From Streptomyces morookaense (GTDB lineage Bacteria > Actinomycetota > Actinomycetes > Streptomycetales > Streptomycetaceae), in assembly GCF_013030945.1 (NCBI RefSeq), contig NZ_JABBXF010000046.1, positions 51,073-115,072 on the forward strand: a stretch of 64,000 nucleotides of DNA. Reading direction: 5' to 3'. Positions 60,806 through 64,000 of the stretch are shown here, in pieces. Numbering within the stretch: the stretch's first letter is position 1; every line of letters starts with the position of its first letter. A program made the translations under genes and the position numbers. The notes beneath the pieces are model-generated. The model made no database searches and had not been told where the DNA came from. It was given only the letters and a program-made list of their open reading frames with translations.

Positions 60806-61442
60806 GTAATCGTCAGACGTGATGGCCTGATCGGGGGGTCCGGGCTCACCGCAGCGTATGTTGAGCCCTCATCCGCTCTACGGCGCAGGCTGACCGGATC
60901 GGCTGGAGCGCCACCACTCGTTTACCAGGATGACGCGCCTGGAACCCCGGCGCGACTCAAGCATCCGGCAGACTTGAGCGGCCCCTGAGCCGCTTCTGGA
61001 AGCGTCGCTGACTGGGGAACTGGGCCGCACTCGACGCCCGGCTGAACTGTCGCCTGCCGGACGTGCGTCGGACCACGCTTCAACGCCTGTCGACCCGGCG
61101 CATGGCCCCGGGTTCCTACCGTCCGCACTGGCCGTCGCCTGGTTCCAGGTCGCCCCCTGCCGTCCAGCAGGCGCCAGCGCTGACACAGCCTTACCCAGCA
61201 CGGCGTGGGAAGGCTCGCCCGGGGCTTAGAACTCCGAGCCTCCCGCAAGCACGGTTCGGGAAACGATCAACAAGCAGATGGGGAGTGATCTCCGACACAC
61301 TCGCGACGCTGCAGGCCCACGCCACTCGTGAACACCCGCGGTCAGACGTTTCGGAGCTTCGGAGTGTCCGGGCGTGTCGCGCCGCTGCGTCTTACGTAGT
61401 CACCTGTGACAAGGCGCCCGAGACCGGGCGACAATCCAGCAC
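60806..61442. other. Stretch without a recognised gene
   Basis: Short frames on both strands show no family motifs or ribosome sites. A structured block near 61200-61260 (GCAAGCACGGTTCGGGAAAC) vaguely recalls a group II intron domain V but cannot be supported. Otherwise nothing is seen. Confidence 0.35.
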
Positions 61443-62027
61443 ATGGATGACGCGTTCACACTCCTGCGGCGAGCCACCGATCTCCTGCCCGCAGGCGCGG
61501 TGGCAGAGAACGGCCAGACGGTCGGAGATGTTCGCGAGGACATCGAGCGCCAGGAATGGGAGATGGCGCTCGATGTCCTCATCGAGATCGCGGATGTCCA
61601 CCCGGCTTCCGTCACCTTCTGGGAGATGCTCTCTGAGGCTGCTCGGCAGATGATGCTCGAGCGCAGCCGCCGTTGGTGCGAGTGGCGGGGCTGGGAGGTC
61701 CAGCACGGCACGATCCGTGCGACCCTGACCCTGCTGGGTGCGGAGGAGGGCGGACGCCAGAGCGCCTTCTCAGGCGACGGCCGGCTCAGGCCTCAGTGGG
61801 ACATCGGTCACCGCACCGCAGCCGGACAGCAGGATCTGAACATCGCGCGGCTCTGGGTGGAGTTCGCGACGCAGCTCGGTCCGGGAGAGACAGCCGATGT
61901 TCGCCTGGCTCCCCTGCAGCCCGAGCAGTGGCAGCATCTGAAGCCCGGTGACGTGATCACCATGCACGAGGCCCGACCTGCCGTTGGCATTGCGGAAGTC
62001 ATCGAGGTCTCGCAGCCCCGTGTCTGA
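61443..62027 (+). CDS. EF-Tu domain 3-like protein with helical N-terminus
   Basis: The 194-residue product has an N-terminal helical part (MDDAFTLLRRATDLLPAGAV, QEWEMALDVLIEIADVHPAS) and a C-terminal beta barrel resembling EF-Tu domain 3: GTIRATLTLLGAEEGGRQSA, GDGRLRPQWDIG, and ADVRLAPLQPEQWQHLKPGD with GIAEVIEV. EF-Tu domain 3 contacts tRNA and is bound by some toxins and antibiotics. There is no GTPase. It may mimic EF-Tu or bind RNA; function unknown. Confidence 0.6.
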   Translation: MDDAFTLLRRATDLLPAGAVAENGQTVGDVREDIERQEWEMALDVLIEIADVHPASVTFWEMLSEAARQMMLERSRRWCEWRGWEVQHGTIRATLTLLGAEEGGRQSAFSGDGRLRPQWDIGHRTAAGQQDLNIARLWVEFATQLGPGETADVRLAPLQPEQWQHLKPGDVITMHEARPAVGIAEVIEVSQPRV

Positions 62028-62072
62028 GACCACTGGTCGGCCGGGCGCGAAGAGGCCGCGGTCGGATGGCAC

Positions 62073-62310
62073 TCAGTCGCCGTCCTGGGTCTCTGTGAGT
62101 CGGCCGGCGCTGGTGCGGAAGTCGGGCATGCCGAGGTGGACGGTCCTGTGCCGAGCCGCGAGGTCGCGCATGGTGGCGAGCTTCTGCTCGGCGGCGGCGA
62201 TGCTGGCCTCGATCGCCGCGACCTCGCCTTGCCACCCCTGTTCCTTGGCTTCCTGGAACCGGTCGAGCAGGTTGGAGCAGATCTCCTCCAGCCGGGGCAT
62301 CTGCGCGGGG
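62073..62310 (-). pseudogene. Phage/plasmid integrase, C-terminal tail
   Basis: MPRLEEICSNLLDRFQEAKE, then GEVAAIEASIAAAEQKLATM resembles the helical tail that follows the catalytic domain in a group of streptomycete tyrosine recombinases. The catalytic part is absent. Confidence 0.55.
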
Positions 62311-62387
62311 TCGGGTCTGGAATGGGGTGCCCGTTGAATGGACCGCCCGTGCGTTACTACTTCGAGAGGGTGCCACGTCGGCGCCGG

Positions 62388-62882
62388 TCAGCTGCAGGTG
62401 TCGAGCATGTTCCCGAGGGCCTTCTTCTCAGCCGTCGTGGTGGTAAGCTTCCACTTCGCCTTCACGTGCGTGTAGTCCTCGGCGTACGTGCACCAGAACG
62501 CCTTGTTCTGCGGCTTCCACCTGTCGGGGCCGGAGTCGCCCTTGGCGCTGTTGGAGGGCTCGGAGGCGATGATCAGCTGCGGGTCCTTCAAGTCGTTGCC
62601 GAAGTCCCTCCGCTGGTCAGCTGTGCACTTGTCGGCCCCGGCTCTCCACGCCGCCGCCAGGGGAACAAGATGGTCGATGGTGGCCTGGGAGACGGTGGTG
62701 ATGGTGGTGCCGTCGTAGGGGCTGTACCACGATCCCTTGGCAGGCTGACAGCTTCCCGGCTTGTCGACAACTCCCTTGCCATCGCGGGCGAGTACGGCCT
62801 GGCGGGTGGTGCAGTGTCCGTGCTTGGCCCAGATGTCGAACTTCGACCTCGCGTAACCGGTCATCGAATGCTGCGGCGCCAC
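62388..62882 (-). CDS. HNH (DUF1524/GmrSD-like) nuclease, N-terminally truncated
   Basis: The frame has SMTGYARSKFDIWAKHGHCT, TRQAVLARDGKGV, and the HNH core TIDHLVPLAAAWRAGADKCT with NDLKDPQLIIASEPSNSAKG and KPQNKAFWCTYAEDYTHVKA. The family normally has a signal peptide and ~40 further residues before this point; here translation would begin at a GTG just before SMTGYA, without export signal. The breakpoint coincides with the truncated front of the divergent regulator. The catalytic part seems intact. Confidence 0.75.
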   Translation of the reverse strand: MAPQHSMTGYARSKFDIWAKHGHCTTRQAVLARDGKGVVDKPGSCQPAKGSWYSPYDGTTITTVSQATIDHLVPLAAAWRAGADKCTADQRRDFGNDLKDPQLIIASEPSNSAKGDSGPDRWKPQNKAFWCTYAEDYTHVKAKWKLTTTTAEKKALGNMLDTCS

Positions 62883-62884
62883 CT

Positions 62885-63607
62885 TCAGTACTCGGTCCTG
62901 TGACCGTCACCGGGATCGAATCCTCCGGCCACGGACCCAAACTCGCCTCGCTCGCCGCACTGATCTACTTCAAGCCCGGCCGCAGCGCAGACGAACTCTG
63001 CAACGCCATGGACCCAGCATCCCCCTGGTCGAAGAACACCCTCCAAGTCCGCATTTCCGAACTCCGCAAACGCCTCGGCACCGACGCGGACGGAAATCCC
63101 CACCTCCCCCGCGACCGCAACACCGGCTACCGCCTCAGCACATCCGTCCGCTGCGACTGGGACCAGTTCCGGCAACTCACCGAATCCGGCCTCCGCAAAG
63201 GCCCGACGACGGGCATCGCCGATCTCGAAGCAGCCCTCGCCCTGGTACGCGGCCGCCCGCTGTCCGGGGGAACCCACGCCTGGGCCACCTGCCAGGTCCA
63301 GCAGATCACCTCCCGGATCACCGACACCGCCCACACCGTCGCAACGTGGCACCGCGAAGCACACCACCCCGACCTCGACGCCGCACGCCGCGCCATCGCC
63401 ACCGGCCTCGACGCCGACGACACCGCCGAACTCCTCTACCAGGACTGGATCACCGTGGAACACCAAGCCGGCAACCGCGCAGGCATCTTCCACGCCATCG
63501 ACGCCCTCCAGGCCGTCAACCGACGCCTCGACGTCGATATGCTGCCGCAAACCGAAGAACTCATCACAAGCATCCTCGAAAAGCCGAAGCAGGCCACGGC
63601 CATCTGA
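62885..63607 (+). CDS. BTAD/SARP-like C-terminal regulator domain, N-terminally truncated
   Basis: The sequence SVLGPVTVTGIESSGHGPKL, then ALIYFKPGRSADELCNAMDP and LQVRISELRKRLGTDADGNP, is the winged-HTH and bacterial transcriptional activation region found at the end of large streptomycete LysM/BTAD proteins. The frame is open upstream without a start; a GTG at 62900 would give 235 residues. The membrane and LysM parts are missing, cut at the same point as the HNH gene. It may be non-functional. Confidence 0.7.
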   Translation, partial: SVLGPVTVTGIESSGHGPKLASLAALIYFKPGRSADELCNAMDPASPWSKNTLQVRISELRKRLGTDADGNPHLPRDRNTGYRLSTSVRCDWDQFRQLTESGLRKGPTTGIADLEAALALVRGRPLSGGTHAWATCQVQQITSRITDTAHTVATWHREAHHPDLDAARRAIATGLDADDTAELLYQDWITVEHQAGNRAGIFHAIDALQAVNRRLDVDMLPQTEELITSILEKPKQATAI

Positions 63608-64000
63608 TCGGCGACATGGATCACAGCATCGCCTCCGAGCTCGAAGGTCTGCGGCAGGTGCCTGCCCAGCGCCGATGAAGCCCACAAGATCCAGCAGCTG
63701 CGCCGACATCAACATCGGGACGAGCCACAGGCGTTGGGAGCCTGAACGGCTAGGAGCGGGTCCGGCTGCGGTGGATCAAGAGCGGGCCGGCTTGGTTATG
63801 ACGGCCGCCGTCAAGGCCCCTCCCTGGAGTCCGACAGCGAGTGACGTCCGGCGTAACCGCCAACGTCGTATCGAAGTTCGTGGAGCCCCACGACGGGATC
63901 GGTGCCGAGGAACCCGGCCCCACGCCGCTCGGCCCGACCTTCACCCATCAGCGTGGAAGTCCATGCTGTGGGCGAAGCCGTAGCATCCAGTTCCCGTTGG
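63608..64000. other. Right edge of window, no recognised gene
   Basis: Open frames exist on both strands (for example MKPTRSSSCADINIGTSHRR on the plus strand) but none shows a domain, start signal or convincing composition. Confidence 0.35.

Noticed and set aside
61180..61270. Possible group II intron domain V
   Set aside because: Only a short GCAAGCACGGTTCGG similarity; no intron-encoded reverse transcriptase, no matching stems of proper length.
1..64000. CRISPR arrays
   Set aside because: No regularly spaced short direct repeats were found; repeats seen are IS ends, MITEs, PGB and WD40 domains.

Overview
The window looks like part of a Streptomyces linear chromosome arm or a large linear plasmid. 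The DNA is very GC-rich, GTG and TTG starts are common, and the gene families are streptomycete: lasso peptide biosynthesis, GH25 lysozyme with PG_binding_1 domains, nSTAND-WD40, Trypco2/trypsin, SUKH, DUF4241 and FxSxx-type TPR debris. The density of decayed insertion sequences, truncated genes and duplicated small genes fits an accessory, probably subtelomeric, region. No core housekeeping operon is visible. All product names are from reading motifs; no database search was run.

Layout. 0-2.3 kb: C-terminal deaminase-like toxin piece, candidate immunity gene and a Sel1-repeat protein. 2.5-5.2 kb: an IS630-family element with an IS5-family element inserted at its right end; the IS5 element carries a SUKH gene and has a TTA target duplication. 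5.2-14.7 kb: a cell-wall-themed island with a GH25 lysozyme, a 14-blade nSTAND-WD40 protein, a small secreted peptidoglycan-binding (PGB) protein, a decayed second one, a Trypco2 protein and a membrane-anchored trypsin-PGB protein. Three genes here share a 16-20 bp upstream motif. 14.8-22.4 kb: coiled-coil/wHTH pseudogene, phosphotransferase, GNAT, and remains of IS5, IS21 and NF033580-type elements, plus a secreted protein and one intact IS5 copy.

22.5-30.2 kb: a complete lasso peptide cluster in the order A-C-B1-B2-D (23769-28271). A divergent helical protein lies upstream. Downstream is a secreted lectin/pore-former-like protein with a C-terminal glycine zipper. The precursor is only 42 aa; its predicted core is GSGHQHSESYGYYD with a Gly1-Glu8 ring. 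30.6-40.3 kb: WYL regulator with divergent VOC protein, zinc-knuckle/HTH protein, a tRNA-like sequence, a second SUKH protein, lipoproteins, and a DUF4241 gene flanked by two ~102-bp MITEs whose ends match the IS630 element.

40.5-54.4 kb: truncated resolvase ending in a perfect 72-bp palindrome, two decayed copies of a Cys-containing small protein, a fusion of an integrase-like region with an mIHF-like domain, a stand-alone EF-G domain IV-like protein, a deoxyribosyltransferase-like protein, lipoproteins, and a paralogue of the 37.9 kb gene with a duplicated promoter and palindromic operator. 54.4-64 kb: Tn3 remnant, a transposase-like/integrase/XRE module, a second coiled-coil/wHTH protein, a decayed methyltransferase, an IS630-type element carrying a small membrane gene, an EF-Tu domain 3-like protein, and a junction of an N-terminally truncated HNH gene and an N-terminally truncated regulator.

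Many single-base frameshifts fall in or near G/C homopolymers. Some 'pseudogenes' could therefore be sequencing errors rather than real decay.
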